Source: Deltaproteobacteria bacterium RIFCSPLOWO2_12_FULL_60_16 (GTDB taxonomy: Bacteria; Desulfobacterota; Binatia; UBA9968). Taken from it: DNA of 6,052 nt. The position numbers and the translations under genes are program-made. This document shows, one piece after another, positions 5,339 through 6,052 of this stretch. The stretch lies in NCBI GenBank assembly GCA_001798565.1, contig MGSR01000072.1:1-6052 (forward strand). Direction: 5' to 3'. Positions within the stretch are counted from its first letter, which is position 1. Every line of letters begins with the position of its first letter. The notes beneath the pieces are model-generated. The model made no database searches and was not told where the DNA came from. It saw only the letters and a list, made by a program, of their open reading frames with translations.

Positions 5339-5839
5339 ATGAATCAAGTTATCGGCAAGCGTTTCCCCGATCTCGAGCTGCCCGACCATAACGGGCAAAA
5401 AATCCGGCTTTCCGAAATTGCCGGGAAATTCCCGCTGATCGTCGTCTTTTACCGCGGCTACTGGTGACCCAAGTGCCAGGTGCAGTTGCGCCTCCTTGCG
5501 GAGTTTCAAAAAGAGCTGGCGGTCAATTACTGCAAGCTCGCGGTGGTGAGCGTCGATCCACCCGAGGTCAACGCCGCCTTCAGGGCCGGATTGGGTGCGG
5601 AGTTTCCCTTTTTGAGCGATCAGGATCGCGCCGTCGTCAGGCAGCTCGACATGGTCGAGACCTCCAAGTCGCGCGGCGAGACCGCCATCCCTTATGCCTT
5701 CTCCCTGATGCCCGACCTCACGGTTCATAACCTGTATTGCGGCTACTGGTACGTGGGGCGGCCGACCCTCGACGAGCTGCGCCAGGACCTGCGCGCCATG
5801 ATGAAGAAGCTCCGCGCCGACTTCGACCCGCAAGCGTAA
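5339..5839 (+). CDS. Peroxiredoxin-like (AhpC/TSA, thioredoxin-fold) selenoprotein with U-x-x-C motif; TGA at 5465-5467 read as Sec
   Basis: Reading the TGA at codon 43 as selenocysteine gives 166 aa of continuous AhpC/TSA-type redoxin, probably a thiol-dependent peroxidase or disulfide oxidoreductase. No signal peptide is seen, so it is likely cytoplasmic. Before the TGA: V-I-G-K-R-F-P-D-L-E-L-P (4-15), G-Q-K-I-R-L-S-E (19-26), then P-L-I-V-V-F-Y-R-G-Y-W (32-42). After it: P-K-C (44-46), V-V-S-V-D-P-P-E-V (69-77), F-P-F-L-S-D-Q-D (89-96), A-I-P-Y-A-F (116-121) and the subfamily tail G-Y-W-Y-V-G-R-P-T-L-D-E-L-R-Q-D-L-R (135-152). Relatives have G-x-W-C-P-x-C, so Sec43 replaces the first Cys, and Cys46 aligns roughly with the peroxidatic Cys of TxxC peroxiredoxins. 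Cys65 and Cys134 are also present. The TGA is followed by C, a weak stop context, and then by a SECIS-like hairpin. Alternatives are a nonsense mutation or a sequencing error at a TGC/TGT codon. Last gene of the likely four-gene unit. Confidence 0.85.
5465..5498 (+). promoter_or_regulatory. UGA recoding site and bacterial SECIS-like stem-loop
   Basis: The TGA (5465-5467) is followed by a hairpin inside the coding sequence. The upper stem AGGUGC (5478-5483) pairs with GCGCCU (5488-5493), six pairs including one U-G, around the tetraloop AGUU (5484-5487). Below an internal loop (UGCC on the 5' side, C on the 3' side), CAAG (5470-5473) pairs with CUUG (5495-5498). Sixteen nt separate the TGA from the loop, and G is the second loop base followed by U. 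From general knowledge, bacterial SECIS elements need a short upper stem, a G in the first two loop positions and a spacing of this order; in E. coli fdhF the SelB-contacting loop bases are G and U. The fold was drawn by eye, without energies. Confidence 0.68.
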
Positions 5840-5861
5840 GAGAATTCGTTCGAGGACTTGT

Positions 5862-5921
5862 CTCGCTCCCCGAAAGCAATAGAATCGCTCAGGGGCTCAC
5901 CTCGCTCAGCCAAAGCAATAG
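5862..5921 (+). repeat. Direct repeat, 39-bp period, two units
   Basis: CTCGCTC, four variable bases and AAAGCAATAG occur at 5862-5882 and again at 5901-5921, exactly 39 bp apart. After each, a looser CAG(T)GGGCTC follows (about 5890-5898 and 5924-5932). AAAGCA reappears as the last six bases of the window (6047-6052), so the element may continue past the edge. The period is a multiple of three, so an open frame through it (to TAA at 6046-6048) shows a 13-residue periodicity, but that frame has no own start signal and is not called a gene. Confidence 0.55.
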
Positions 5922-5961
5922 TTCAGTGGGCTCTTTGAACCTGCACGACTGGTGCTTTGGC
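5909..5961. repeat. Inverted repeat with nested hairpins, downstream of the redox gene
   Basis: GCCAAAGCA (5909-5917) and TGCTTTGGC (5953-5961) are perfect 9-bp inverted copies enclosing 35 bp. Inside are GTTCA (5921-5925) with TGAAC (5936-5940), and GCAC (5943-5946) with GTGC (5952-5955); the last overlaps the outer arm and is an alternative fold. The left arm overlaps the second direct-repeat unit. No T run follows, so this is not a standard intrinsic terminator. Confidence 0.45.
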
Positions 5962-5975
5962 CTTGCTCAGCGGGC

Positions 5976-6003
5976 CCCCTCGCTTTACGGAGCGACCGAG
6001 GGG
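5976..6003. repeat. GC-rich inverted repeat
   Basis: CCCCTCG (5976-5982) and CGAGGGG (5997-6003) are perfect 7-bp inverted copies. An alternative inner stem TCGCT (5980-5984) with AGCGA (5991-5995) encloses TTACGG. No U tract follows. With the repeats just upstream, this makes the 213 bp after the redox gene a structured non-coding stretch; beyond these repeats I see nothing in it. Confidence 0.42.
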
Positions 6004-6052
6004 AGCGCGAGTGAGGCTGCGGACGTAGAGACGAAAAGGTTCGGTTAAAGCA

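Noticed and set aside
5465..5467. TGA read as Trp or Gly through a variant genetic code
   Set aside because: Two neighbouring genes end with TGA at their natural C-termini, and Trp is encoded by TGG immediately before this codon.
5285..5833. 182-aa minus-strand ORF opposite the selenoprotein gene
   Set aside because: It is an antisense shadow with no ribosome binding site and no recognised domain; the plus strand carries the family motifs.
5480..5839. A 119-aa ORF starting at GTG 5480 as a complete redoxin gene
   Set aside because: It lacks the N-terminal strand and the redox motif of the family and has no ribosome binding site. The same frame continues upstream through the TGA to a well-supported ATG at 5339.
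5339..5839. Ordinary pseudogene with a nonsense mutation
   Set aside because: Not excluded, but unlikely. The stop falls exactly on a redox Cys position, no other lesion is present in 166 codons, and a SECIS-like hairpin follows.
5840..5870. Intrinsic terminator directly after the selenoprotein gene
   Set aside because: CGAG (5851-5854) can pair with CTCG (5862-5865), but the stem is short and no T run follows.
5737..6048. 103-aa plus-strand ORF running into the tail repeats
   Set aside because: Its first third is an out-of-frame reading of the redoxin C-terminus. The rest only translates the 39-bp repeats, and there is no start signal after 5839.

Overview
The window reads as a piece of a GC-rich bacterial chromosome, most likely from an uncultured soil or groundwater lineage of the Desulfobacterota / Binatia / Methylomirabilota (Rokubacteria) kind. 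That placement is inference. It rests on the GC-rich coding style, the orphan NMT1/THI5-like substrate-binding proteins, a PaaK-like ligase next to a PaaA-like oxygenase subunit, and a UGA-recoded redox protein. No RNA gene, CRISPR array or transposase was seen.

Left part (1-2238). A PaaA-type di-iron oxygenase subunit, cut by the left edge, runs rightward to 581. It converges on a leftward pair: a PaaK-family aryl-CoA ligase (793-2142) and, 10 bp behind it, a 56-residue ORF (612-782) with a good ribosome binding site. A hairpin followed by a short T run lies between the converging genes. Both larger genes suit aerobic catabolism of aromatic acids through CoA thioesters, in which a ligase makes the aryl-CoA and a di-iron oxygenase attacks the ring.

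Middle (2239-2961). A short-chain dehydrogenase/reductase is transcribed divergently from the ligase. Its N-terminus and ribosome binding site point to a CTG start codon.

Right part (2962-5839). A candidate sigma70 promoter overlaps the end of the dehydrogenase gene. It precedes four same-strand genes with short gaps: a 90-residue membrane-anchored coiled-coil protein, two tandem NMT1-like periplasmic binding proteins that overlap by 4 bp, and a peroxiredoxin-like redox protein.

The main discovery is this last gene. Its reading frame (5339-5839) is broken only by a TGA at 5465-5467, exactly where the first Cys of the family motif G-x-W-C-P-x-C belongs, giving W-U-P-K-C. A stem-loop with bacterial SECIS geometry starts just after the TGA. 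A strong Shine-Dalgarno precedes the upstream ATG, and two neighbouring genes use TGA as a normal stop. The best reading is a selenocysteine-containing thioredoxin-fold protein, which standard gene calling would truncate to about 5480-5839.

Tail (5840-6052). No convincing gene. It holds a 39-bp-period direct repeat and two inverted repeats, possibly part of a dispersed intergenic repeat that continues past the right edge.
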